Shown here piece by piece: positions 8,696 to 17,645 of a DNA stretch of 64,000 nt (positions are counted from its first letter, which is position 1; every line of letters starts with the position of its first letter). The notes beneath the pieces were generated by a model. It made no database searches, was not told the DNA's origin, and worked only from the letters and a program-made list of their open reading frames with translations. A program made the translations under genes and the position numbers. Where the stretch lies: positions 62,001 through 126,000 of the forward strand of contig JAZSNN010000012.1 of the NCBI GenBank assembly GCA_045536425.1, written 5' to 3'. This DNA comes from UBA11540 sp045536425. Its GTDB lineage: Bacteria > Bacillota > Clostridia > Oscillospirales > Ruminococcaceae.

Positions 8696-8724
8696 TTGAC
8701 CAAATCGAAAAAATAGTGTATACT
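8696..8724 (+). promoter_or_regulatory. Strong sigma-A promoter of the peptide-uptake operon
   Basis: TTGACC (8696-8701), 17-bp spacer, TATACT (8719-8724). It begins inside the end of the preceding membrane-protein gene and lies 95 bp before oppA. Confidence 0.85.
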
Positions 8725-8819
8725 AAACTGTACGACAACTGTCCGTGTGGAGCGGACGGGTCGAAATAAGGAAATTTGGGGCAAATCCCCCACATAAATT
8801 TTACAGGAGGAATCCAATC

Positions 8820-11180
8820 ATGAAAAAGATCCTTGCTCTTCTTCTCGTTGTTGCAATGTGTCTTGGTATCGCAGCTTGCGGTAAGACACCTGATACAACA
8901 GAAGAAAACAACACTCCCCTTGTTGTAGGTTATGCACCCTTCAACAGCAAGTTCTCTCCCTTCTTCTCTGAGACAGCATACGACCAGGATGTCGCTGCTA
9001 TGACTCAGCTCGGTCTTCTCACTACAGACCGTACAGGTGCCATCATCTATAAGGGCATCGAAGGTGAGACAATTCCTTACAACGGAACAGACTATACATA
9101 CTATGGTCCTGCTGATCTCGTTGTAACAGAAAACGAAGACGGAACAGTTGACTACGACTTCACACTCAAGTCCGGCATCAAGTTCTCTGACGGACAGGAA
9201 GTTACAGTAGACGATATCATCTTCACAATGTACGTTCTTTCCGACCCGACATATGACGGAAGCTCTACACTTTTTGCAGTTCCGATCAAGGGTATGGAAG
9301 AGTACAGAAGCGGTATGGACTCTCGTTTCAACCTTGTAGCTGCTACAAAGAAAGAGGGCTATACAGCTAACGACTACTTCACAGAAGAGCAGTACAACGC
9401 ATTCTGGACAGCTTTTGACGAAGGTTTGACAATCTTCGCTCAGGACATCATCGACTACTGCATGGCTAATTATGTAGATGCTTATGCTGAGGCTTACCTC
9501 GGCGTAACAGCTGACGAAGTTCGCGCTTCTGAGGCTCTCCAGGTTAAGCTCGGTATGTTCCTCTGGGGCTACGACACAGCTTGGACAGAAGGCGCTACAG
9601 CCGCTGACTATGGTAAGGCTATTCTTGCTAACTATGGCTACGACCTCGCAGCTATCAACGCTGAGGTTGCTTCCAAGTCTATCTCCGCTTCCATCAACGA
9701 AGCTCTCGGAGACAAGGCTAACGAGTTCTCTGCAGGTGTTCAGACCGGCGAATCCGCTGCTAACATCTCCGGTATCGTTAAGACCGGCGACAACACATTC
9801 CGCGTTACAACTACAAAGGTTGACGCTACAGCAATCTATCAACTCGGCGTTGCTATCGCTCCTCTCCACTACTACGGAAGCGATGAGCTCTATGATTATG
9901 ACAACAACAAGTTCGGCTTTGTAAAGGGCGACCTTTCTTCCGTTCGTGCTAAGACCACAACTCCTATGGGCGCTGGTCCTTACAAGTTTGTTAAGTTCGA
10001 GAACGGTACTGTTAACTTCGAGAGAAACGACAACTACTATCTCGGCGCTCCCAAGACAAAGTACGTTAACTTCATCGAAGCTAACGAGGCTGATAAACTC
10101 AACGGTGTTACCACCGGTACAATCGACATCACAGATCCTTCCTTCGATAAGGATACAGTTGCTGCTATCATCAAGGCTAACGGCAACGACGCTGTAACAG
10201 GTCCCGTTGTTACAACAAGCACAGTTGACAACCTCGGTTACGGTTACATCGGTATGTGCGCAGAAGTTATGAACGTTGGCGGCGAGGCTGGTTCTGACGC
10301 TTCCAAGGCTCTCAGAAAAGCTTTCGGTACAGTATTCTCTGTATATCGTGACGTTGCTATCGACTCCTACTACGGAGAGCGCGCATCTGTTATCAACTAT
10401 CCTATCTCCAACACATCTTGGGCAGCTCCTCAGCCCGCAGATGACGGCTACAGAGTTGCATTCTCTGTTGATGCAGCAGGTAACGACATCTACACAGCTG
10501 ATATGACCGCTGAGCAGAAGTACGAAGCAGCTCTCAAGGCAGCTCTCACATTCTTCGAGGCAGCTGGCTACACTGTTGAAGACGGCAAGGTTACAAAGGC
10601 TCCCGAGGGAGCAGCTCTCGAGTATGAGCTTTGGATTCCTGCAGACGGTATCGGAGATCACCCCTCCTTCATGATCTGCACAGAGGCTTCTAAGGCATTC
10701 GAGAAGATCGGCATCAACCTCATCGTTAGAGACCTTTCTGACTCCTCTGAGCTCTGGACAGCTCTCGAAGCTAACGAGCTTGCTATGTGGGCAGCAGCAT
10801 GGGGCGCTACAATCGATCCCGATATGTATCAGATCTACTACGCTGACGTTGCAAACGCTGGTACAGCAGCAGAAGGCCAGAACCCCCTCGGCGGCGCTGC
10901 ACAGGGCGGATCTAACTACATGTACTGTATCGCTGATGCAGAGCTCGACGAGATGATCCTCGATGCAAGAGCATCCACAGATCAAGCTTACCGTAAACTT
11001 ATGTACAAGGCTTGCCTTGACAAGGTTATCGACTGGGCAGTTGAGATCCCTGTATATCAGAGACAGAACGCTATCATCTTCTCTACAGAGAGAGTTAACA
11101 TGTCTACTGTAACTCCCGACATCACAACCTTCTATGGCTGGATGGCAGAGATCGAGAAGATCGAGCTCAACGCAAAATAA
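8820..11180 (+). CDS. oppA: Peptide ABC transporter substrate-binding lipoprotein, enlarged OppA-like
   Basis: 786 residues against about 540 in typical family 5 binding proteins. A signal peptide ends in lipobox IAAC (residues 17-20). Family 5 features include the SGIKFSDGQEVTVDDIIFT block (about 118-136). Residues about 163-315 form an extra segment rich in Ala, Tyr and Asp that splits the domain. The start at 8820 is fixed by AGGAGG at 8805-8810; an upstream in-frame GTG at 8745 lacks a ribosome site. Very strong codon bias implies high expression. It leads an oppABCDF set, so imported peptides are the likely ligand, but the class also binds other solutes. Confidence 0.9.
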   Translation: MKKILALLLVVAMCLGIAACGKTPDTTEENNTPLVVGYAPFNSKFSPFFSETAYDQDVAAMTQLGLLTTDRTGAIIYKGIEGETIPYNGTDYTYYGPADLVVTENEDGTVDYDFTLKSGIKFSDGQEVTVDDIIFTMYVLSDPTYDGSSTLFAVPIKGMEEYRSGMDSRFNLVAATKKEGYTANDYFTEEQYNAFWTAFDEGLTIFAQDIIDYCMANYVDAYAEAYLGVTADEVRASEALQVKLGMFLWGYDTAWTEGATAADYGKAILANYGYDLAAINAEVASKSISASINEALGDKANEFSAGVQTGESAANISGIVKTGDNTFRVTTTKVDATAIYQLGVAIAPLHYYGSDELYDYDNNKFGFVKGDLSSVRAKTTTPMGAGPYKFVKFENGTVNFERNDNYYLGAPKTKYVNFIEANEADKLNGVTTGTIDITDPSFDKDTVAAIIKANGNDAVTGPVVTTSTVDNLGYGYIGMCAEVMNVGGEAGSDASKALRKAFGTVFSVYRDVAIDSYYGERASVINYPISNTSWAAPQPADDGYRVAFSVDAAGNDIYTADMTAEQKYEAALKAALTFFEAAGYTVEDGKVTKAPEGAALEYELWIPADGIGDHPSFMICTEASKAFEKIGINLIVRDLSDSSELWTALEANELAMWAAAWGATIDPDMYQIYYADVANAGTAAEGQNPLGGAAQGGSNYMYCIADAELDEMILDARASTDQAYRKLMYKACLDKVIDWAVEIPVYQRQNAIIFSTERVNMSTVTPDITTFYGWMAEIEKIELNAK

Positions 11181-11204
11181 TTTTGCACTAATTCGTATAT
11201 AAGT

Positions 11205-11235
11205 GGTGCGCCCTGCGGATTTCCCGCAGGGCACC
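11205..11235 (+). terminator. GC-rich hairpin between oppA and oppB
   Basis: GCCCTGCGG (11210-11218) pairs with CCGCAGGGC (11224-11232) around ATTTC, with partial extension by GGTG/CACC. There is no T tract, so it is more likely to protect or attenuate mRNA after oppA than to stop transcription. The rest of the 268-bp gap holds a small CTGCATCATATGCAG inverted repeat (about 11368-11382) and no gene. Confidence 0.6.
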
Positions 11236-11448
11236 CACAATACGTAGACTTTGCGCCTTTAAAGCGCTGAGGCGACAACCGAGAACAAAACACGTATCTG
11301 GTATGACGGCTTTGAGCTTTGTCAGCCCACATACTGCAGATTATGGAGCGGTTTTTGACAAAAGACCCCTGCATCATATGCAGTATGTTTTTTGGCGAGT
11401 AGCCCAAAAATTTTGTATAGGAATAACACGCAAACGGAGGAAAAACAC

Positions 11449-12435
11449 GTGCGCAAATATATCATAAAACGAATTCTGCTTTCAATAATGATACTGTTCT
11501 TCGTGGGCTTTATCATATATGTGCTCATGCGCTGTCTGCCAACCTCGTATATCGAGTCTATCGCAAGACAGAAGAGTATGCAGCCCGGCTCAAAATCCTT
11601 TGCAGAATGGATGGAACAGCTGACGGCGATGTACGGAATGGACAAGGGCCCCATAATGGGTTATTTCAACTGGCTCGGCAAGATGGTTCAAGGTCAGTTT
11701 GGCGACTCTTGGTTCTACACCGTTCCCGTAATCGAAAAGTTCAATGATACCGTGTGGCTTTCGTTTGTGATGGGCGCCATTTCGCTCGTTCTCGAGCTCG
11801 TAATTGCTATTCCGCTCGGTGTTATCGCTGCGGTAAAGCAGTACTCCAAGACCGACTACACCATCACGGTCGTTGCACTTGCAGGTATCTCGCTGCCGAC
11901 CTTCTTCTTCGCATCGCTCTTAAAGCTCGTCTTCTCGGTAAGACTCGGCTGGTTTGACCTTTTCGGTCTTGTAGGCAGAAACTACGAATACCTCGATGCT
12001 TGGGGTAAGTTCCTCGACAAAGCGCACCACCTCGTCCTCCCGATAGTAACACTAGTTGTTATCTCCATCGGCGGACTTATGAGATATACAAGAACGAATA
12101 TGCTCGAGGTTTTAAACGCAGACTATATCCGTACCGCGAGAGCAAAAGGACTTTCCGAGCGCAAGGTTATCTACCACCACGCCTTCAGAAACACCCTCAT
12201 TCCGCTCGTAACCATCGTCGGCGGTTCGCTCCCCGGACTCTTCTCGGGTGCGCTCATCACCGAAACACTCTACAGTATCCCCGGTATCGGTCAGACCTCC
12301 TACAACGCGATGGTAGCAGGCGACATACCCTTCTCGATGTTCTATCTGATGTTTATTGCGGTGCTCACACTCGCAGGAAACCTCATTTCCGATATTTTGT
12401 ATGCAGTCGTTGACCCGAGAGTCCGTATAGCATAA
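11449..12435 (+). CDS. oppB: Peptide ABC transporter permease OppB-like
   Basis: 328 residues, about six membrane segments. It carries the family's N-terminal MRKYIIKRILLSI helix and the cytoplasmic loop YIRTARAKGLSERKVIYHHA that docks the ATPases. The start is GTG 11449, preceded by GGAGG at 11436-11440 with 8-nt spacing; an upstream TTG frame extension lacks a ribosome site. It pairs with OppC. Confidence 0.92.
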   Translation: MRKYIIKRILLSIMILFFVGFIIYVLMRCLPTSYIESIARQKSMQPGSKSFAEWMEQLTAMYGMDKGPIMGYFNWLGKMVQGQFGDSWFYTVPVIEKFNDTVWLSFVMGAISLVLELVIAIPLGVIAAVKQYSKTDYTITVVALAGISLPTFFFASLLKLVFSVRLGWFDLFGLVGRNYEYLDAWGKFLDKAHHLVLPIVTLVVISIGGLMRYTRTNMLEVLNADYIRTARAKGLSERKVIYHHAFRNTLIPLVTIVGGSLPGLFSGALITETLYSIPGIGQTSYNAMVAGDIPFSMFYLMFIAVLTLAGNLISDILYAVVDPRVRIA

Positions 12436-12451
12436 GAAAGGAGAACGCAAA

Positions 12452-14143
12452 ATGCACGATAATATGGAAGATATCAAGAACAAAAGCGTTCTCGATTCTA
12501 ACGGCGGACCCCTTCGCGCACAGGGCGTTCCCGCGGCAGCGAACAAGCTCCACAACGAGAAGCTTCACGAAAATAAAGAGGACAAAAATTCCGACAAAAA
12601 AGAACCCGAATACTCCCTAAACGACGATAGACGCGTAAAGGTGCTTTCTCCCGGAACACTCGTTGCAAAGCGCTTTTTCAGAAACCGCGTTGCCGTTGTA
12701 GGTCTTACGATACTCATCTTTATGTTCATCTTCTCCTTCATCGGCGGTATGCTAAACCCCTACGCTGAGGACGACCTTTTCTACCGTATTGAGATACAGA
12801 ACAAGGACTATGCAGGTGTCGTTAAGAACGACAAGCTCAGATATGCATCGGCTCCCGGTCAGAAATTCGAGAGCATCGTTCAGGCACAGCTCGAGCTCGC
12901 TCTTCGACAGAATAAGACAGAATTCACCTACCGCGACGTGACCTATACCGTCGCCGAAGAGGGTAAGGATTTCTATAGCGTTTCCTTAAAGGACGGAGCA
13001 ATGCTCGGTATCGCATACAAGGATATCGTTTCCTCCTCCGTACAGGGACAGACAATCGACTTCGACCTTCAGTTTGCGGCTCTAAAGGCTTATACAAACG
13101 AAGAAACTGCCTTTGAGGCAGGGGAGAAGGCGTACACACTCGACCAAAACGGCGTAATCTTCGCTGACGGTGCAGAGCTCGGTTATATCAGCCGTAATAT
13201 CGTAAACCCCATCAGCGCCGACATCTTCATCTCCAGAGCCTTCAAGACAGAGCTCTTTGAGGTTATCGAGGCAGGCGAGGCTGAAAACGCGTTTAAGGAT
13301 AAAGAGCAAACAAAAGAGTTTGTTTTCACAGAAAACGGGGAAGAATATAAGTACACCGTGGCTTATGACCCCGCATCACAGACCTATACCATCAAACAGG
13401 GCAAGGAAACCAGAGTCTACGACACCTATTCCTCTCCCTCTAAGACCCATCCGCTCGGCACCGACAGAAACGGTATGGATATGCTCGCTAGACTTATGTA
13501 CGGCGGACGTATCTCGCTCGTTATCGGTTTCGTCGTTGAGGCAATCGCAACACTTCTCGGTGTTATCCTCGGCGGTCTAGCGGGCTACTTCGGCAAGTGG
13601 GTAGACAACCTCATAATGAGAATAGTAGACGTCTTCTACTGTATCCCCTCAATGCCTATCATCATCATTCTCGGTGCGGCTATGGACGCAATGCGCGTCG
13701 ACCCGATGCTGCGAATGCTGTACCTGATGCTCATTCTCGGCTTCCTCGGATGGCCCGGAATTGCGAGAATGGTCAGAGGTCAGATTCTCTCGCTTCGTGA
13801 GCAGGAGTTTATGACCGCTACAGAGGCTTGTGGAATTAGTGTCAGCAGACGAATCTTCCGCCACCTCGTTCCCAACGTTATCCCGCAGCTCATCGTTTCC
13901 TGTACAATGGGTCTCGGCTCGACCATCATCACAGAGGCAACCCTCTCGTTCCTCGGTCTTGGCGTAAAGTTCCCGTTTGCTTCTTGGGGTAACATCATCA
14001 ACGACGTTTCGAACACCTATGTTCTCACTGAATACTGGTTCATCTGGATCCCCGCAGGCGTATGCTTGCTCTTGACAGTTGTTGCGTTCAACCTCGTAGG
14101 CGACGGTTTGAGAGATGCGTTTGACCCGAAGATGAAACGCTAA
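12452..14143 (+). CDS. oppC: Peptide ABC transporter permease OppC-like with large extracytoplasmic insertion
   Basis: 563 residues, about 200 more than usual. There is a charged N-terminal tail (1-62), then the first membrane helix (about 78-100). About 215 residues (108-325) separate that helix from the conserved HPLGTDRNGMDMLARLMYGGR block, where ordinary OppC proteins have only some 20-40. The insertion is hydrophilic with repeated YTV/TYT beta-like stretches and should sit outside the membrane. The remaining five helices and the docking loop (FMTATEACGISVSRRIFRHL) are normal. It follows oppB by 16 bp with an AGAAAGGAG site. Confidence 0.92.
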   Translation: MHDNMEDIKNKSVLDSNGGPLRAQGVPAAANKLHNEKLHENKEDKNSDKKEPEYSLNDDRRVKVLSPGTLVAKRFFRNRVAVVGLTILIFMFIFSFIGGMLNPYAEDDLFYRIEIQNKDYAGVVKNDKLRYASAPGQKFESIVQAQLELALRQNKTEFTYRDVTYTVAEEGKDFYSVSLKDGAMLGIAYKDIVSSSVQGQTIDFDLQFAALKAYTNEETAFEAGEKAYTLDQNGVIFADGAELGYISRNIVNPISADIFISRAFKTELFEVIEAGEAENAFKDKEQTKEFVFTENGEEYKYTVAYDPASQTYTIKQGKETRVYDTYSSPSKTHPLGTDRNGMDMLARLMYGGRISLVIGFVVEAIATLLGVILGGLAGYFGKWVDNLIMRIVDVFYCIPSMPIIIILGAAMDAMRVDPMLRMLYLMLILGFLGWPGIARMVRGQILSLREQEFMTATEACGISVSRRIFRHLVPNVIPQLIVSCTMGLGSTIITEATLSFLGLGVKFPFASWGNIINDVSNTYVLTEYWFIWIPAGVCLLLTVVAFNLVGDGLRDAFDPKMKR

Positions 14144-14156
14144 AGGAGGAGAGAAT

Positions 14157-15305
14157 ATGGCAAAGAAAAAGCAGGAGGGCTATCTCTCCGCCAAGGAATC
14201 CAGAAGGATTTCCAAAGAAAACCGCAAAATCACCAACAAGCTTGAAAAACAGCGCAAGAGAAAGAACGTGCCCGAGTCCGAGTACGTTTGCGAGATGAAA
14301 AATCCCAACAACGCTGTTGAATTTGACAATCTTCACACCTACTTCTTCACCGATGCAGGTACTGCAAAGGCTGTTGACGGAGTTTCCTTTGAGGTTCCGC
14401 TCGGCAAGTGCGTCGGCGTCGTTGGAGAGAGTGGCTGTGGTAAATCCGTAACAAGTCTTTCCTTGATGCAGCTTCTTCAGAGACCTCAGGGACAGATCGT
14501 TGAGGGCGCAATCCGCCTAAACGTCGGAGATAAAGCATATGACATCACAAAATGCCCCAATTCCGTAATGCAGACTCTGCGCGGAAACTACGTTTCGATG
14601 ATTTTCCAGGAGCCTATGACCGCGCTAAACCCTGTTTTCAGAATCGGTGAGCAGGTCAACGAGGTTATCGAGCTCCACGACAGCGAGGGCAAGACCCCCG
14701 AGGATATCAAGGCTCGTACCATCGAGCTTCTTGAGATGGTTGGTATCGCAAACAGCGAGGGCGTTTACAAGATGTTCCCGCACGAGCTTTCGGGTGGTAT
14801 GCGTCAGCGTGTAATGATTGCGATGGCACTTGCTTGTAACCCCAAAATCATCATTGCCGACGAGCCCACAACAGCTCTCGACGTTACAATTCAGGCACAG
14901 ATTCTTGATCTTTTGCGTCAGCTCAAGGACAAGATAAACTCTTCGATAATGTTCATCACCCACGACCTCGGCGTTATCGCTGAGATGGCAGACTACGTTG
15001 TAGTTATGTACGCAGGAAAGGTCGTTGAAAAGGGAACCGCGATGGAGATTTTCAAAACTCCCGCGCACCCCTACACCATCGGTCTTATGGCTTCAAAGCC
15101 CGTTGTCGGCAAGAAGGTTGACGAGCTCTATTCCATTCCCGGAAAGGTTCCCAACCCCATCAATATGCCCGACTACTGCTACTTTAAAGACCGCTGCGAG
15201 ATGTGTGTTGAAAAGTGCACAGGCGAGTATCCCTGCGAGGTACAGCTTTCTCCCACACACTTCGTAAGCTGTTATAGATACTACGAAAAGGAGGGTGAAA
15301 ACTAA
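14157..15305 (+). CDS. oppD: Peptide ABC transporter ATP-binding protein OppD-like
   Basis: 382 residues. Walker A GESGCGKS (about residues 93-100), Q-loop FQEPMTAL, ABC signature LSGGMRQR, Walker B IIIADEPTTALD and the H-loop THDLGV are all present, followed by the C-terminal Cys-rich oligopeptide-transporter extension (CYFKDRCEMCVEKC). That extension is known in this subfamily to hold an iron-sulfur cluster or structural site. An extra basic, lysine-rich leader of about 45 residues precedes the nucleotide-binding domain. It overlaps oppF by TAATG. Confidence 0.94.
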   Translation: MAKKKQEGYLSAKESRRISKENRKITNKLEKQRKRKNVPESEYVCEMKNPNNAVEFDNLHTYFFTDAGTAKAVDGVSFEVPLGKCVGVVGESGCGKSVTSLSLMQLLQRPQGQIVEGAIRLNVGDKAYDITKCPNSVMQTLRGNYVSMIFQEPMTALNPVFRIGEQVNEVIELHDSEGKTPEDIKARTIELLEMVGIANSEGVYKMFPHELSGGMRQRVMIAMALACNPKIIIADEPTTALDVTIQAQILDLLRQLKDKINSSIMFITHDLGVIAEMADYVVVMYAGKVVEKGTAMEIFKTPAHPYTIGLMASKPVVGKKVDELYSIPGKVPNPINMPDYCYFKDRCEMCVEKCTGEYPCEVQLSPTHFVSCYRYYEKEGEN

Positions 15306-16357
15306 TGGCAAAGAACACAGAGGCTAAAGAAGCAAAGAAAAAGAGCCTGGAAATTGACAACAGCTTCACCCCCGTAGAATATGACCCGCAGTATATTTTG
15401 ATGGTCAATAACCTCAAAAAATACTTCCCCATAAAAGACGGACTCATTGCAAAAACCGTCGGCTATGTAAAGGCTGTCGACGGCATCACCTTCAACCTCA
15501 AGAGAGGTACAACAATGGGCCTCGTTGGCGAGTCGGGATGCGGAAAAACCACTGCAGGCAGAACAATTCTCCGCCTTTCAGGCGAGAAAACAGGCGGTCA
15601 GGTGCTCTTCAACGGCAAGGAAGTCTACGACCTGTCTGCAAAAGAGATGCGCGATATGCGCACCAAGATGCAGATTATCTTCCAAGACCCGTTCTCGTCC
15701 CTTTCTCCCAGACTTCCCGTCGGTGAGATTATCGGCGAGGCAGTAAGAGAGCACAACCTCGTTCCCAAAGAGGAATTTGACGACTATATCGATACCATTA
15801 TGGATAACTGCGGTCTGCAGTCCTTCCATAAGGACAGATACCCCCACGAGTTCTCGGGCGGTCAGAGACAGAGAATCTGTATCGCAAGAGCACTTGCGCT
15901 AAACCCCGAGTTCATCGTTTGCGACGAGCCCGTTTCCGCGCTCGACGTTTCTATCCAAGCGCAGATTATAAACCTTCTCAAAGACCTTCAGCAGAAATAT
16001 AACCTCACCTATCTCTTTATCTCACACGACCTCTCGGTTGTTGAGCATATCTCCGATACCGTGGGCGTTATGTATCTCGGAAACCTCGTTGAGTACGGCT
16101 CCACAGAGGACATCTTCAAAAATCCTCTCCACCCCTATACAAAGGCGCTGTTCTCTGCAATCCCCGTTCCCGATCCGACCGCAGAGAGAAACAGAATCGT
16201 TCTCGGCGGATCCATTCCTTCTCCTGCAAATCCCCCCTCGGGCTGTAAATTCCACACCCGTTGTGAGCATTGTATGGAGCGTTGTAAAGTGGAAACACCT
16301 GTTCAGCGCGAGATCGAGCCTGGACATTTCGTTGTTTGCCACCTGTATGATAAATAA
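15305..16357 (+). CDS. oppF: Peptide ABC transporter ATP-binding protein OppF-like
   Basis: 350 residues. Walker A GESGCGKT, Q-loop FQDPFSSLSPR, signature FSGGQRQR, Walker B FIVCDEPVSALD and SHDLSVVEHIS are intact. The C-terminal CKFHTRCEHCMERC resembles the Cys-rich tail of OppD. It starts in the overlapping stop of oppD and its own stop overlaps the next small gene (TAATG), so the whole set is tightly coupled. Confidence 0.94.
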   Translation: MAKNTEAKEAKKKSLEIDNSFTPVEYDPQYILMVNNLKKYFPIKDGLIAKTVGYVKAVDGITFNLKRGTTMGLVGESGCGKTTAGRTILRLSGEKTGGQVLFNGKEVYDLSAKEMRDMRTKMQIIFQDPFSSLSPRLPVGEIIGEAVREHNLVPKEEFDDYIDTIMDNCGLQSFHKDRYPHEFSGGQRQRICIARALALNPEFIVCDEPVSALDVSIQAQIINLLKDLQQKYNLTYLFISHDLSVVEHISDTVGVMYLGNLVEYGSTEDIFKNPLHPYTKALFSAIPVPDPTAERNRIVLGGSIPSPANPPSGCKFHTRCEHCMERCKVETPVQREIEPGHFVVCHLYDK

Positions 16358-16623
16358 TGGGAAGAAAAATTTATGATGACGACGATGGCAGAACCATCGC
16401 CGATATGTCGGGCATCGACGGAGGCTTTTCAAACCCGTTTGGGAACAAGAAAAAACCCGTCAATGAACCCCAAAAAGAAAACCCCCAAAGCGACCCGATA
16501 ATGACCAAAAAGGAAACAATGTGGTACGTCTTCGGCGCACTGAAAGCCGCCCTCTTGATAGGCGGAGCCTTCATTGTAGGACTCGGACTGCTGATCTGGT
16601 TGCTGCTCGCTGTGGGGAACTGA
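16357..16623 (+). CDS. Small single-pass membrane protein at the end of the opp operon
   Basis: 88 residues. The first half is polar, with an acidic YDDDDG stretch and a proline/lysine-rich segment; the second half has one membrane helix (about 62-86). It begins in the TAATG overlap with oppF. I do not recognise a family. Its coupling to oppF suggests a role with the transporter, but the sequence does not prove that. Confidence 0.7.
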   Translation: MGRKIYDDDDGRTIADMSGIDGGFSNPFGNKKKPVNEPQKENPQSDPIMTKKETMWYVFGALKAALLIGGAFIVGLGLLIWLLLAVGN

Positions 16624-16635
16624 AACAATCAACCC

Positions 16636-16662
16636 GCCGACCTCTTTGGAGGTCGGCAGTTT
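16636..16662 (+). terminator. Terminator of the opp operon
   Basis: GCCGACCTC / GAGGTCGGC (16636-16644 and 16649-16657), loop TTTG, followed by AGTTTTG. Confidence 0.75.
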
Positions 16663-16703
16663 TGTGCGTTTTTCACAAAAAAATAAATTTTTACAAAAAT
16701 ATA

Positions 16704-16733
16704 TTGTCAAAAGCATATATGGTATGTTATGAT
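16704..16733 (+). promoter_or_regulatory. Promoter of the 16859 gene
   Basis: TTGTCA (16704-16709), 18-bp spacer, TATGAT (16728-16733). Confidence 0.6.
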
Positions 16734-16778
16734 GAAATTGTCAAACAGAAGAATATGTACCAACTAATAAACCTCAAT

Positions 16779-16803
16779 CACGCTAACCGTCCCTTGTCTT
16801 CTT
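16779..16803. repeat. Short dispersed repeat, copy 1
   Basis: The word CACGCTAACCGTCCC followed by TTGT and TTCTTA recurs at 48001-48026 with one extra C and few changes. Both copies are intergenic. CCGTCCCC-type words are common in REP-like intergenic elements of clostridia, but the family is not identified here. Confidence 0.55.
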
Positions 16804-16858
16804 ATTAAAACAACAATTATATGACAGGAGGAAAACCGAGAAAAACGGTTGAATTAAA

Positions 16859-17326
16859 ATGATCTGTAGAGTACGTGTTATCATTGACAACAAGGCGTTG
16901 CTTCTGCAACTTGATATTTCCGAATTGAAGAAAATGCACATCAACGAGGGTTTTCTCGATTCTTTGGACAAGATATGCGAAATATCAATAACGAAAGACT
17001 TGGTAATCGTCACGACCGAAGACCCCGATTTCCGAAGCGGAGCAACGCAAGTGCCGACAATGAAGGAAAGCAGACGGGAAAACAACATAACCGCTTATGA
17101 CTGGCAGGGAAACCGCGTGTGGAACATAGCCGATATAGTGGGAGATATCAAAATGGCTTTTTTGGGCGGTAGCGTGTGTACGATTGAAGCACTCAGAAAC
17201 ACCGTCGGATTTGACGAGGAATTGGTTCCCGAGGGACACGACCTGTACACGTGTGTTGCAGGAGGTTTTTTGTTCATTATTGATTTAACTGACACAAAAG
17301 TTCTGCAAACACTACACGCAAAATAA
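16859..17326 (+). CDS. Conserved-looking protein of unknown function
   Basis: 155 residues, soluble, no signal peptide. It contains the segment ITAYDWQGNRVWNIADIVGD and a C-terminal FLFIIDLTDTKVLQTLHAK, suggesting a small beta-rich domain. No family recognised. The nearest good ribosome site, AGGAGG 16826-16831, is 27 nt from the ATG; AACCG/CGGTT in between could fold and shorten that distance. The upstream in-frame region is stopped by TGA, so no longer start is possible. It stands alone between its own promoter and terminator. Confidence 0.7.
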   Translation: MICRVRVIIDNKALLLQLDISELKKMHINEGFLDSLDKICEISITKDLVIVTTEDPDFRSGATQVPTMKESRRENNITAYDWQGNRVWNIADIVGDIKMAFLGGSVCTIEALRNTVGFDEELVPEGHDLYTCVAGGFLFIIDLTDTKVLQTLHAK

Positions 17327-17407
17327 AGCGTCGCAAGACTATTAACAAAATCATTTTCGGCAGTAAATTTTCTAACTTCTCAAAATCCAAAAAGCAGTTG
17401 GCGAAAG

Positions 17408-17448
17408 CCAACCGCATTTTCATATGCATTGTGCGGGGTTGGTTTTTT
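17408..17448 (+). terminator. Terminator after the 16859 gene, with an overlapping alternative hairpin
   Basis: CCAACCGCA pairs with TGCGGGGTTGG (two-base bulge) and is followed by TTTTTT at 17443-17448. An alternative hairpin, GTTGGC-GAAA-GCCAAC (17397-17412), shares the CCAAC arm. Confidence 0.65.
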
Positions 17449-17509
17449 GCAAAAAAGGACAAGCTCTTTCATTTGGCGGTTTTTACTGCGCAATATATAC
17501 AAAAACGGA

Positions 17510-17538
17510 TTGATTTTGCACTCTGTATATGGTATAAT
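17510..17538 (+). promoter_or_regulatory. Sigma-A promoter of the rnf operon
   Basis: TTGATT (17510-17515), 17-bp spacer, TATAAT (17533-17538), about 108 bp before rnfC. Confidence 0.8.
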
Positions 17539-17645
17539 TACTGTAACTGTAAATTTGGCAAAAATGCAGAAAACAAAGGAAAACTTTGTTTTCAAACCTG
17601 CTTGAAAAACATTCCGCTTTACAGCGTGAAAGAGAGGCAAAGAGT

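Noticed and set aside
8490..11240. A 916-codon open frame on the minus strand opposite oppA
   Set aside because: Its composition (very Cys-, Val- and Ser-rich) is that of an antisense shadow. It arises because oppA uses a narrow codon set that leaves no stops on the other strand. No ribosome site or domain.
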